Assembly: GCA_011043375.1 (NCBI GenBank)
Contig: DQYP01000290.1
Location: 1 to 13,149 of the forward strand
Direction: 5' to 3'
DNA length: 13,149 bases
From: Thermotogaceae bacterium
GTDB lineage: Bacteria > Thermotogota > Thermotogae > B21-G9 > HyVt-16
The translations under genes were made by a program, and so were the position numbers. Below are positions 1-6,754 of this stretch, piece after piece (positions within the stretch are counted from its first letter, which is position 1; each line of letters begins with the position of its first letter). The notes beneath the pieces are model-generated. The model worked only from the letters and a program-made list of their open reading frames with translations, did not search any database and was not told the origin of the DNA.

Positions 1-53
1 CATCCCGAACGAATGTGATGTATTGTGTCATCCCGAACGAACGTGAGGGATCT
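1..53. repeat. Two tandem copies of a REP-like palindromic intergenic repeat
   Basis: Two copies of a CATCCCGAACGAA(C/T)GTGA motif start at positions 1 and 29 and match at 17 of 18 positions over 1-18 and 29-46. The second copy is complete and ends in GGGATCT. ATCCC at 30-34 can therefore pair with GGGAT at 47-51, forming a short imperfect hairpin. The first copy loses the closing GGGAT arm. The shape resembles the short palindromic intergenic repeats that occur in many bacterial genomes, but the exact family cannot be assigned from the sequence alone. The first copy starts at the window edge, so the array may continue to the left. Confidence 0.6.
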
Positions 54-195
54 TTTATCCTCAATTGCTACTACTTCTTAGACTTTTCAAAGACTTCAAT
101 AATATTCATCTGCTATTTCTGATTCATTGAATGTCATCATCACTACTAGTTAACACTATCGGTGTTTGTATGTATCTTAACTTAATTCTAAGGAA

Positions 196-224
196 TTGAC
201 AACAGCCAAGTAGAAATTTACAAG
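196..224 (+). promoter_or_regulatory. Possible second, upstream promoter for the tRNA-Leu gene
   Basis: A perfect -35 box TTGACA (196-201) is followed after 17 nt by TACAAG (219-224), which matches TATAAT at four of six positions. If active, it would start transcription near 231 and form a tandem pair with the consensus promoter 45 nt downstream. The -10 box is weak and the region is AT-rich, so this could be chance. Confidence 0.3.
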
Positions 225-240
225 AGTGTGCAGTAACCTC

Positions 241-269
241 TTGACAAAAACCTTTTAGAAGATTATAAT
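241..269 (+). promoter_or_regulatory. Consensus housekeeping (sigma-70/SigA type) promoter
   Basis: TTGACA (241-246), a 17-nt spacer and TATAAT (264-269) match the housekeeping promoter consensus at all twelve positions with the ideal spacing. Transcription should begin around 276-277, leaving a leader of about 13 nt before the first base of the mature tRNA at 290. A promoter this strong is usual for stable RNA. It is also the only strong promoter I can see for the long operon that follows the tRNA. Confidence 0.88.
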
Positions 270-289
270 TTTTCCAGATTGTTGGTTTT

Positions 290-377
290 GCCGAGGTGGT
301 GGAATTGGCAGACACGCATGGTTGAGGGCCATGTGGGTGTTTAGCCCGTGCGGGTTCAAGTCCCGCCCTCGGCACCA
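290..377 (+). tRNA. tRNA-Leu, anticodon GAG
   Basis: The acceptor stem GCCGAGG (290-296) pairs with CCTCGGC (367-373), followed by discriminator A374 and an encoded CCA (375-377). The anticodon stem CATGG (317-321) pairs with CCATG (329-333). It encloses the 7-nt loop TTGAGGG with the anticodon GAG at 324-326, which reads leucine CUC/CUU. The long variable arm with paired GGG/CCC is the class II hallmark of tRNA-Leu. The T arm GCGGG-TTCAAGT-CCCGC is canonical. The gene has its own consensus promoter and an intrinsic terminator 13 nt downstream. Confidence 0.97.
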
Positions 378-389
378 GTAAAGTGAAAG

Positions 390-419
390 AGGCCATCCTT
401 AGGATGGCCTTAATTTTTT
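390..419 (+). terminator. Rho-independent terminator after tRNA-Leu
   Basis: A 9-bp stem AGGCCATCC (390-398) / GGATGGCCT (402-410) with a 3-nt loop TTA is followed by TAATTTTTT. This is a textbook intrinsic terminator. The start codon of sua5 lies only 19 nt further on, with its ribosome binding site directly after the T run, so there is no room for a promoter between terminator and gene. Confidence 0.9.
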
Positions 420-437
420 CAATCTGGAGGAATATAA

Positions 438-1499
438 ATGACCAAGATTTTGAAAATTGATCCACTGAACCCTGATAAAAGATCGTTGAGGATAGCAATT
501 GAGACCATCAAAAATGGTGGTCTGGTGGTTTTTCCAACGGAAACGGTGTACGGTTTGGGAGCAGATGCCTTCAACGTGGAAGCTGTGTCAAAGATCTTCA
601 AAGTCAAGAATAGGCCAATGGACAATCCGTTGATAATCCATATATCCAATTTTTCTCAGTTGGAAGATCTCGTAGACGTGGATTTCAAAAAAAGGAAATT
701 TCTGGATTTTATTTCCCATAGATTGTGGCCTGGTCCTGTAACTTTGGTAACGAAAAAAAGTGAGAGGGTTTCTTACAAGGTAACCGGTGGCTTGGACACA
801 GTTGCAATAAGATATCCTGCACATCCTGTTGCAAATCTCTTGATCGAACTATCCAATACTCCAATTGCGGCACCGAGTGCAAACCTTTCAGGAAAGCCGA
901 GTCCCACAGATGCCAAACATGTGATTAACGATCTGAATGGTCTTGTTGATATTATAATAGATTCTGGAAGGAGTATCTTTGGGATTGAGTCCACTATAAT
1001 AGACATTTCCACGGAAGTTCCAAGGCTTCTAAGACCAGGACCGATATCCATAGAGCGCCTTAAAGTTTTGATACCAACACTCGAGCTACCTAATATCCAA
1101 AGCTTCAGAAAACCTTTATCACCAGGAATGAAGTACAGGCACTATTCTCCTGAAAGTTGCTTGGTGTTGTTCATATGTGAAGATGAGGAAAAAATGGTGG
1201 AGAGGATTCGAAGGCATTTAAGAAAAACGAATAATAAGTATATAATATTATTAACAACTGATGAAACGATCAACCTGTATCCGAAAGATTCTAACAACTT
1301 TAAGAAAATCTCTTTAGGTTCGCGGAGAAAGTTGTATGAGATTGCTCATAATCTTTTCGATTCGATAATAACTGCGGATTTAGAAAAACCGGCTGAGATA
1401 ATTGTTGAGGGGTTTAAGGAAATGGGACTTGGATTTTCTATAATGAACAGATTGAGAAAGTCTGCTCACAGGATTGTGGGGGAGGAGGATGAGGTTTGA
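438..1499 (+). CDS. sua5: L-threonylcarbamoyladenylate synthase, Sua5/TsaC2 type
   Basis: The enzyme makes threonylcarbamoyl-AMP from threonine, bicarbonate and ATP. This is the first step of t6A37 modification of tRNAs that read ANN codons, and it acts in the cytoplasm with TsaB/TsaD/TsaE. The N-terminal YrdC domain (about residues 10-205) shows PTETVYGLG (33-41), the basic KNRP motif (57-60) followed by NPL, and PSAN (146-149). A linker with SPGMKYRHYSPE (228-239) leads into a C-terminal Sua5 domain (about 240-345), so this is the long two-domain form and not short TsaC. The 353 aa length is normal for that form. The ATG start is supported by GGAGGA at 426-431. The stop overlaps the next start by 4 bp (TTGA). 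An alternative symbol is tsaC2 or ywlC. The assignment is secure. Confidence 0.95.
   Translation: MTKILKIDPLNPDKRSLRIAIETIKNGGLVVFPTETVYGLGADAFNVEAVSKIFKVKNRPMDNPLIIHISNFSQLEDLVDVDFKKRKFLDFISHRLWPGPVTLVTKKSERVSYKVTGGLDTVAIRYPAHPVANLLIELSNTPIAAPSANLSGKPSPTDAKHVINDLNGLVDIIIDSGRSIFGIESTIIDISTEVPRLLRPGPISIERLKVLIPTLELPNIQSFRKPLSPGMKYRHYSPESCLVLFICEDEEKMVERIRRHLRKTNNKYIILLTTDETINLYPKDSNNFKKISLGSRRKLYEIAHNLFDSIITADLEKPAEIIVEGFKEMGLGFSIMNRLRKSAHRIVGEEDEV
1218..1246 (+). promoter_or_regulatory. Weak candidate internal promoter inside sua5
   Basis: TTAAGA (1218-1223; four of six to TTGACA), a 17-nt spacer and a perfect TATAAT (1241-1246) lie inside the sua5 coding region about 250 nt upstream of the AhpD-like gene. 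It could give independent transcription of the AhpD-like gene, polA and downstream genes. The surrounding codons are AT-rich, so a chance match is quite possible. Confidence 0.22.
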
Positions 1500-1843
1500 G
1501 TAAAGTTGATGAATTCAAAGAATATAGGGAAAGAATGAATAGGAGGATATTCGAAATAGGTAACTTAGTAACAAAAAGATTTTTTTCGTTGGATTCGCAG
1601 GCGTATGAAAAGGGAGCATTGGAACCTAAATACAAAGAACTCATGGGGCTCGTAGCTTCTCTGGTTTTAAGATGCAATGATTGTGTTTCATACCATTTGA
1701 TAAAATGCGTTGAAAATAAAGCAAGCGATGAAGAAATAATCGAAGCAATGAACATAGCACTCATCGTTGGTGGTACAATAGTTATACCACATTACAGATA
1801 TGCCGTTGAATTTCTCGATGAGCTCAGAGGGAGAGAAAGATGA
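1496..1843 (+). CDS. Carboxymuconolactone decarboxylase / AhpD-fold family protein
   Basis: This is a small (115 aa) all-helical protein of the CMD/AhpD family. Residues 60-67 read CNDCVSYH, the CxxC...H redox motif of AhpD-like peroxidase partners (C60, C63, H67), with a further C71 one turn later. Acidic residues upstream (E43, E48) could be the proton-relay glutamate. Some members are thiol-dependent (hydro)peroxidases and others decarboxylases. The CxxC makes a redox role more likely, but no substrate can be named. It is probably the ortholog of T. maritima TM1620, which I recall lies next to polA there too. The TTG start overlaps the sua5 stop and has a strong GGAGGAGG-type site just upstream. 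Its own stop overlaps the polA start (ATGA), so translation of the three genes is probably coupled. Confidence 0.85.
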   Translation: MSKVDEFKEYRERMNRRIFEIGNLVTKRFFSLDSQAYEKGALEPKYKELMGLVASLVLRCNDCVSYHLIKCVENKASDEEIIEAMNIALIVGGTIVIPHYRYAVEFLDELRGRER

Positions 1844-4515
1844 GTAAAAAACTTTTCCTCATAGATGGAACTGCTCTGATTTATAGAGCTTTTTTTGCTA
1901 TGGATGATTCATTATCCACTTCCACGGGTATTCCTACAAACGCCAGCTATGGTATTGCGAGAATGCTCACAAAGTTCATAAAAGAGAAGTTGAAACTCGG
2001 AGATTGTATCGTATTTGCTTTGGACAAAAAAACAGTTACGTACAGACACGAACTCTTAAAGGAATATAAAGCTAACAGGCCAAAAACACCTGATGGAATG
2101 TTACGCCAAATTCCATACATTAAGAAAATAGTTGAAGCTCTGGGAATAAGAGTTTTAGAGGTAGAAAATTTTGAAGCCGATGATTTGATAGCAACACTCG
2201 CCGCCAAGGGCAAACATGATTTCGATGAGATATATATAGTTACGAGTGATAAAGACATGATGCAACTCGTGGATAATAAAATTTTTATACTCAGGGTTGG
2301 ACACAAGGGATTGACGGATTTGGAATTCGTTGATAGGGATTATGTTGTTAAGAAATACGGTGTATCCCCTGAGCAGATTCCAGACTTTTTAGCACTGGTT
2401 GGTGATATTTCTGACAATATTCCAGGTGTTAAAGGTATAGGTCCAAAGAGCGCTGCCAAATTACTTAGTAGGTACAGAACATTGGAAGAAATATATAAGC
2501 ATCTCGATGATCTACCCGAGAAGCTTTCCAAACTTCTCGAGTGTGGGAAGGAAAACGCCTTTTTGAGCAAAAGGCTGACGAATTTGGTTTCAGATATTGA
2601 TTTAGAAATAGATTGGAGTGACCTTGAGTATAAATCTTATAACAAAAAAGAGTTATTAGAGGTTTTCAAGGAACTTGAATTTACCAGCTTGATGAAAGAA
2701 TATCAATTGTACGATGAAATCAACGAAGACGTTGATTATAAGATAATAGCAACTGAAGATGATTTCGATCACCTCTTGGAAACCTTGAAAGAAGCAGAGG
2801 TTGTTTCTCTTGATTTAGAAACCACCTCTCTTTCACCTATTGATGCTAAAATAGTTGGAATAGCATTGAGTACAAAACAAAAATCTGGTTATTATATCCC
2901 AGTGGGCCACAAAACACAAGAACAACAATTGAACGTTGAAAAAGTTTTGCCTAAACTAATGGAAACCTTAGAAGGTTCAAAAGTCATAGGGCAAAATTTG
3001 AAATTCGATTATTCCATTGTATATTCGGCTGGATATGAATTTCATGTGGATTTTGATACCATGATAGCAGCTTATTTGTTGGAGCCAGATCAAAAGAGAT
3101 TTGGATTGGATGAACTGGCAATGAAATATCTGAAGTATAAACCTATCTCATACAACGAATTGTTTTCAGCTGGTACTCTCTTTGGGGGTAGTATAGAAAA
3201 TCTTTCAATAGAAAAGGTTGCTAAGTATTCTATAGAAGATGCTGATGTAGCTTTCAGATTGTATAAAGTTTTAAACGAGAAAATATATTCGTTGAGCCTC
3301 GATAGAGTTCTGAGAGAGATTGAAATACCGTTGATACCAGTCTTGGCAAGAATGGAATTGAATGGTGTTTACTTCGATAGGGAATATCTTAGAAAGTTGT
3401 CTTCAAATTATGAGGAAAAAATAAATGAGCTTTTAGAGAAAATTTACAAGCTAGCAGGTGAAGCTTTCAATCTTAATTCCCCAAAACAAGTTTCTCACAT
3501 ACTTTTTGAAAAGCTTGGAATAAAACCACGGAAAAAGACCAAAATGGGATCCTATTCCACGAGTGCTGAATCTTTGGAAGAGATGGTAAACGAGCATGAA
3601 ATAGTTCCTTTGATACTTGAGTACAGAAAGTATTTCAAACTCAAGTCAACTTACGTGGATGCCTTGCCAAGGATGATCAATTTAAAAACTAAGAGAATCC
3701 ATTCTTCTTTCAATCAAACTGGAACAGCTACCGGACGTTTGAGCAGTTCAGAACCCAATCTTCAAAATATTCCCAATAGAGACGAAGAAGGAAAGGAAAT
3801 TAGAAAAGCTCTTGTGCCCCAGCAAAAAGGTTGGAAAATAATGAGTGCTGATTATTCACAAATAGAATTGAGGATCTTAGCCCATTTTTCGGAAGATGAT
3901 AATCTTTTGAAGGCTTTTAAAGAAGACTTGGATGTTCATTCTATAACAGCTTCGAAGATTTTTGGTGTCCCTGTTGATGAAGTTGACAGCTCCATGAGAA
4001 GAATTGGAAAAACTGTGAATTTTTCAATCATATATGGTATAACCCCCTATGGTCTTTCAAGAAGGCTGAAGATACCAACGAAAGATTGTGACAAAATAAT
4101 TACCAATTATTTCCAGAACTATCCAGGAGTTAGGAAATACATAGAATCAACTTTAGAGAAAGCGAAGAGAGAAAGGTTTGTCTACACTCTCTTTGGGAGA
4201 CGAAGAGAAGTTCCGCAGCTGAAGAGTAAGAATAAAAACATTCAGCAAGAAGGAGTAAGGGTGGCTGTTAATACGCCAATCCAGGGAACAGCTGCTGATA
4301 TAATAAAACTTGCGATGATAAGGATCGACAGAAAAATCAGAGAGAGGAATCTAAAGTCGAAGATGATTCTTCAAGTTCATGATGAGCTTGTGTTTGAGGT
4401 CCCCGAAGATGAGGTCGAGACTATGAGGGAGATTGTCAAAGGTGAAATGGAAAATGTGATTAAGTTGAAAGTTCCTTTAAAGGTCGATATAAAGGTGGGA
4501 AACCACTGGGAATAA
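1840..4515 (+). CDS. polA: DNA polymerase I with 5' nuclease and complete 3'-5' proofreading site
   Basis: PolI fills gaps and removes RNA primers during lagging-strand synthesis and repair. The 891 aa protein has all three modules. The 5' nuclease (about 1-290) carries D9, E112/D114/D115, D137/D139 and D189/D192, plus a helix-hairpin-helix at 195-208 (PGVKGIGPKSAAKL). The 3'-5' exonuclease (about 310-490) keeps its metal ligands: D325 and E327 in LDLET, D390 in NLKFD, and Y463/D467 in YSIED. The polymerase domain has motif A ADYSQIELR with D671 and steric gate E676, the O helix with R720, K724, F728 and Y732, and motif C VHDE with D848. Proofreading is thus predicted active, unlike in Taq polymerase. 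F728 predicts discrimination against dideoxynucleotides. The ATG overlaps the preceding stop by 4 bp; cheX follows after 22 bp. Confidence 0.97.
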   Translation: MSKKLFLIDGTALIYRAFFAMDDSLSTSTGIPTNASYGIARMLTKFIKEKLKLGDCIVFALDKKTVTYRHELLKEYKANRPKTPDGMLRQIPYIKKIVEALGIRVLEVENFEADDLIATLAAKGKHDFDEIYIVTSDKDMMQLVDNKIFILRVGHKGLTDLEFVDRDYVVKKYGVSPEQIPDFLALVGDISDNIPGVKGIGPKSAAKLLSRYRTLEEIYKHLDDLPEKLSKLLECGKENAFLSKRLTNLVSDIDLEIDWSDLEYKSYNKKELLEVFKELEFTSLMKEYQLYDEINEDVDYKIIATEDDFDHLLETLKEAEVVSLDLETTSLSPIDAKIVGIALSTKQKSGYYIPVGHKTQEQQLNVEKVLPKLMETLEGSKVIGQNLKFDYSIVYSAGYEFHVDFDTMIAAYLLEPDQKRFGLDELAMKYLKYKPISYNELFSAGTLFGGSIENLSIEKVAKYSIEDADVAFRLYKVLNEKIYSLSLDRVLREIEIPLIPVLARMELNGVYFDREYLRKLSSNYEEKINELLEKIYKLAGEAFNLNSPKQVSHILFEKLGIKPRKKTKMGSYSTSAESLEEMVNEHEIVPLILEYRKYFKLKSTYVDALPRMINLKTKRIHSSFNQTGTATGRLSSSEPNLQNIPNRDEEGKEIRKALVPQQKGWKIMSADYSQIELRILAHFSEDDNLLKAFKEDLDVHSITASKIFGVPVDEVDSSMRRIGKTVNFSIIYGITPYGLSRRLKIPTKDCDKIITNYFQNYPGVRKYIESTLEKAKRERFVYTLFGRRREVPQLKSKNKNIQQEGVRVAVNTPIQGTAADIIKLAMIRIDRKIRERNLKSKMILQVHDELVFEVPEDEVETMREIVKGEMENVIKLKVPLKVDIKVGNHWE

Positions 4516-4537
4516 TTTGCTGGAGGGGTGACATTAA

Positions 4538-5005
4538 GTGGATGCAAGGTTCATAAATGCAATACTCAATGCTGTGAACAATGTTTTCGAAACGATAATG
4601 AATGTAAAAATAATATTTGGTAAGCCGGAGGCTATGAAAAACATTTCTCCCAACTACTCTGTGGTTGGAATAATTGGGTTTACAGGTAGAATATCTGGAA
4701 ATTTGGTTTATTCGTTCAAGGATCAAACCGTTTTTGAAGTTATGAAAACGATGATAGGAATGGAGATCAATGAAATCGATGAGATGGCACTCAGTGCCGT
4801 TGGTGAATTAGCAAACATGATCTCAGGTAACATAGCCACTAATCTTGAGAAGATAGGATACAAAATAGAGATTTCTCCTCCTTCAGTCGTTAAAGGAAAG
4901 GAAGTATCCGTAAAAATGGAAGGTGTTGTGATAAGAATACCAGCCAAGCTTAACAAACATGAATTTGATATTTCAGTTGCTGTTCAGGAGAAGGAAAAAG
5001 GATGA
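4538..5005 (+). CDS. cheX: CheX, CheY-P phosphatase
   Basis: CheX is a CheC/FliY-class phosphatase that removes phosphate from CheY-P and so resets the flagellar switch signal. The 155 aa length and the motif GELANMISGN (89-98), with the paired acidic and amide residues E90 and N93 used to attack the aspartyl phosphate, identify it. The N-terminal helix (MDARFINAILNAVNNVFETI) and the central beta region fit the CheX dimer fold. There is a single ExxN motif, as in CheX; CheC has two. The GTG start is chosen because GGAGGGG at 4522-4528 precedes it at proper spacing. The last codons overlap the atpZ start by ATGA, so the gene is probably cotranscribed and translationally coupled with the ATP synthase genes. 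The T. maritima CheX gene (TM1618, from memory) has the same setting. Confidence 0.9.
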   Translation: MDARFINAILNAVNNVFETIMNVKIIFGKPEAMKNISPNYSVVGIIGFTGRISGNLVYSFKDQTVFEVMKTMIGMEINEIDEMALSAVGELANMISGNIATNLEKIGYKIEISPPSVVKGKEVSVKMEGVVIRIPAKLNKHEFDISVAVQEKEKG

Positions 5006-5262
5006 AAGAAAAGAAAAGAAATGATTTAAAATATTTTACAAGTCTTGGAATAGTGATACAATTTGGAGTGGTAGTAGTTTCAAATATATTCGTTGCCGGT
5101 GTGATTGGTTATTTCATAGATAAATGGACCTTGAAAAATAAATTGTTCTTAATTGTGTTTCTATTCTTGGGTGTGGCAAGTGGTCTTTATAATGGAGTGA
5201 AATATTTATTGAAAGAAGCGCAGAAATATGAGAAGCATGATAAAGATGCGAACGATGAATGA
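5002..5262 (+). CDS. atpZ: AtpZ/AtpI-family ATP synthase accessory membrane protein
   Basis: This is a small (86 aa) protein with two predicted membrane helices (about residues 14-39 and 47-65) and charged ends. The glycine-rich loop GVIGYFIDKW between them and GVASGLYNGVKYLL in the second helix are typical of the AtpZ/AtpI family encoded at the 5' end of F-type ATP synthase operons. Members have been linked to c-ring assembly or to supplying magnesium/calcium to the enzyme; which applies here cannot be told. The ATG overlaps the cheX stop. Its stop overlaps the next gene by 8 bp (ATGAATGA), which supports coupled translation. Confidence 0.8.
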   Translation: MKEKKRNDLKYFTSLGIVIQFGVVVVSNIFVAGVIGYFIDKWTLKNKLFLIVFLFLGVASGLYNGVKYLLKEAQKYEKHDKDANDE

Positions 5263-5596
5263 TTTAGGGTCTTTGGTAATATCATCAGTAATTTTTTTGA
5301 TTGTATGTTTAATTCTCTCATTGATAATTGATTTGAATTTTTTTCTTGGAGTTTTAATAGGATTTGCGGGGAGTGTTTTCTGGCTCTTGAGTCTCTATAG
5401 AGATATAGTACTCAGTGTCAAAGACGGAAAAATAAAAAGGATACGTCTTGGTTACTCATTAAGACTTTTAATAGCGGGAATCTTACTGTTTTTGTCATCG
5501 AGGATTTCTTTAACAGCGTTTTTTGGTACCTTTGTGGGATTGTTGAATACCAAAGTATCGATTTTGATAAGTGTTATCTTTAGAAAGGGGCGGTAA
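5255..5596 (+). CDS. atpI: ATP synthase subunit I (AtpI-like), four-helix membrane protein
   Basis: This is a hydrophobic protein of 113 aa with four predicted membrane helices (roughly residues 4-24, 28-50, 62-82 and 87-108). Its late segment FVGLLNTKVSILIS resembles the GLLLPK-type end of ATP synthase I family proteins. Its place between atpZ and atpB supports the call. AtpI is not part of the working enzyme but helps assemble the c-ring in some bacteria. I chose ATG 5255, which overlaps the atpZ stop by 8 bp. In-frame ATGs at 5228, 5237 and 5246 would add hydrophilic residues and enlarge the overlap, and none has a clear ribosome binding site. The family match is by topology and position more than by strong motifs. 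Confidence 0.7.
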   Translation: MNDLGSLVISSVIFLIVCLILSLIIDLNFFLGVLIGFAGSVFWLLSLYRDIVLSVKDGKIKRIRLGYSLRLLIAGILLFLSSRISLTAFFGTFVGLLNTKVSILISVIFRKGR

Positions 5597-5600
5597 CTCT

Positions 5601-6464
5601 GTGAAGGAGAATAAAGATGTGAAAAACAGGAAGATTACCTTCACAAGAGGCGAAAAAATCTTTCTTGGTATTTTCGTATTGATATATATAATAGTCGGTA
5701 TATTCAATATGAAAACCATAGAGCCTTTGACTAATGTTGGAGAACGTTGGATAATCACTCTTCCTTGGGGAGAAGGTCTTCTCAACAGGGTAAATCCTAT
5801 GACGCTCATAATGAGTTGGTCAATAGTGTTAGCTTTGATAATATTGGCATACAAAGTTGGAAAAAATTTCAAAATAATTCCTAATAGGATTCAATTATTC
5901 ATGGAATCGATTCTTGAATTCATATATTCTACAGTTGAGGATTCTACATCGAAAAAGGAACTTGTGAAACCGATATTTGTGATCGCCGCTACTTTGTTTC
6001 TTTTTGTAGTTGTTTGTAATATAATAAGTGGATTTCCTGGGATTCAGGTGGTGCCAACGGATAGTGGGATAAAAATATCGTTGTTTGAAGACACTTGGTA
6101 TACACCTACTTCAGATATAAACACAAACGCAACGTATGCGGTTATGGTCCTTATAATAAGCCATGTATTTGCCATAAAAGTTAAGGGCTTCGGGAGATGG
6201 TTAAAAGGTTTCTTCGAACCTAATCCCATAATGTTTCCCATGAATTTGATAGGTGAGATAGCCAAACCTATATCCCATTCTTTAAGGCTTTTTGGGAATA
6301 TAGCTGGTGGCGGAATACTCGTTCTAATACTTAGTTATATGGCTAAATATATGTTCATACCTGTTGTCCTTTGGGGATTCTTCGGCTTGTTCGTAGGTAT
6401 TATCCAAGCTCTCGTGTATTCGATGCTTGCAATTGCATATATAAGTGCACAAATAGAAGATTAA
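5601..6464 (+). CDS. atpB: F-type ATP synthase subunit a
   Basis: Subunit a is the membrane stator that forms the two ion half-channels against the c-ring. It has 287 aa from GTG 5601. The essential arginine is R229 in HSLRLFGNIAGG, the signature of the fifth helix. FEPNPIMFPMNLIGEIAKPISHS before it and the ALVYSMLAIAYI end are also family hallmarks. Membrane segments occur at about 28-48, 81-102, 138-160, 188-206 and from 232 to the end. GTG is preferred to the in-frame ATG at 5571 because AAAGGGGCGG at 5584-5593 precedes it and it starts just after the atpI stop; the ATG would overlap atpI by 26 bp. The channel-forming subunit should match the sodium-type c subunit encoded next. Confidence 0.95.
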   Translation: MKENKDVKNRKITFTRGEKIFLGIFVLIYIIVGIFNMKTIEPLTNVGERWIITLPWGEGLLNRVNPMTLIMSWSIVLALIILAYKVGKNFKIIPNRIQLFMESILEFIYSTVEDSTSKKELVKPIFVIAATLFLFVVVCNIISGFPGIQVVPTDSGIKISLFEDTWYTPTSDINTNATYAVMVLIISHVFAIKVKGFGRWLKGFFEPNPIMFPMNLIGEIAKPISHSLRLFGNIAGGGILVLILSYMAKYMFIPVVLWGFFGLFVGIIQALVYSMLAIAYISAQIED

Positions 6465-6471
6465 AGGAGGT
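6463..6471 (+). promoter_or_regulatory. Very strong ribosome binding site of atpE
   Basis: AAAGGAGGT is complementary over nine bases to the bacterial anti-Shine-Dalgarno ACCUCCUUU and lies 7 nt before the atpE ATG at 6479. It overlaps the atpB stop codon. It is the best Shine-Dalgarno in the operon, which fits the need for roughly ten or more c subunits per enzyme. It also decides the atpE start against upstream in-frame starts that overlap atpB. Confidence 0.85.
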
Positions 6472-6478
6472 ATTAAGC

Positions 6479-6733
6479 ATGGAAAAAGTCGATATGGCTC
6501 AAGCTGTTATTGAAGCTGCAAAGTATATAGGTGCTGGTATAGCCATGGGTTTTGGTGCGATAGGTCCTGCAATAGGAGAAGGTAATATCGGTGCGTCAGC
6601 CATGGAAGCTATGGCACGCCAGCCTGAAATGGGAGGAACCCTCATAACAAGGATGTTACTTGCAATGGCTGTTACTGAATCAACAGGCTTGTATTCGTTA
6701 CTTGTAGCTTTGATACTTTTATTCATAATCTGA
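6479..6733 (+). CDS. atpE: F-type ATP synthase subunit c, sodium-type two-carboxylate ion site
   Basis: Subunit c is the 84 aa hairpin whose ring rotates as ions pass. Helix 1 (about 9-43) carries the glycine pattern GAGIAMGFGAIGPAIG. The polar loop is ARQPE (46-50), which contacts gamma and epsilon. Helix 2 (about 53-84) carries the ion site. Against the Ilyobacter tartaricus sodium-binding c subunit, shifted by two residues, V65, E67, S68, T69 and Y72 are conserved. Q32 is replaced by glutamate E34, within P30-x3-E34. Helix 1 thus adds a second carboxylate, as in the Fusobacterium nucleatum sodium c-ring. This predicts sodium coupling. Start ATG 6479 is set by the perfect AAAGGAGGT upstream; earlier starts overlap atpB in another frame. 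A small hairpin follows the stop. Confidence 0.96.
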   Translation: MEKVDMAQAVIEAAKYIGAGIAMGFGAIGPAIGEGNIGASAMEAMARQPEMGGTLITRMLLAMAVTESTGLYSLLVALILLFII

Positions 6734-6754
6734 GCCTTCTGAATATAGGAAGGC
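6734..6754 (+). other. Small intercistronic hairpin between atpE and atpF
   Basis: GCCTTC (6734-6739) pairs with GAAGGC (6749-6754) around a 9-nt loop, starting at the base after the atpE stop codon and ending 10 nt before the atpF ATG. There is no T run, so it is not a typical terminator. It could stabilise the 3' end of a processed atpE message or lower translation of atpF, whose AGGCAGGTG binding site overlaps the right arm. Both roles are inference; a 6-bp stem at high growth temperature would be only marginally stable. Confidence 0.4.

Noticed and set aside
1..53. CRISPR array
   Set aside because: Only two unequal, imperfect copies 28 bp apart with a 10-nt gap; no spacers of proper size.
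54..195. Small RNA or small gene in the left intergenic region
   Set aside because: No start with a ribosome binding site, no stable hairpin and no terminator on either strand that I can see.
327..410. GGCCAT occurs both in the tRNA anticodon arm and in the terminator's left arm, suggesting another antiterminator
   Set aside because: Only 6 bases, and the tRNA copy is locked in a stable fold; competition with the 9-bp terminator stem is unlikely.
124..498. Reverse-strand open frame of 124 codons across the tRNA-Leu gene
   Set aside because: It is the antisense of the tRNA; the peptide contains RAGLEPARA, a well-known false protein made by translating the complement of tRNA-Leu. It also overlaps the promoter, terminator and sua5 start.
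4299..4304. Perfect TATAAT inside polA
   Set aside because: No -35-like sequence at 16-18 nt upstream; it is simply codon usage.
4433..4460. Possible promoter TTGTCA-16 nt-TGTGAT at the end of polA, upstream of cheX
   Set aside because: The -35 box is good, but the -10 box matches only four of six and spacing is 16; in AT-rich coding sequence this is expected by chance. It would matter if a start site near 4467 were mapped.
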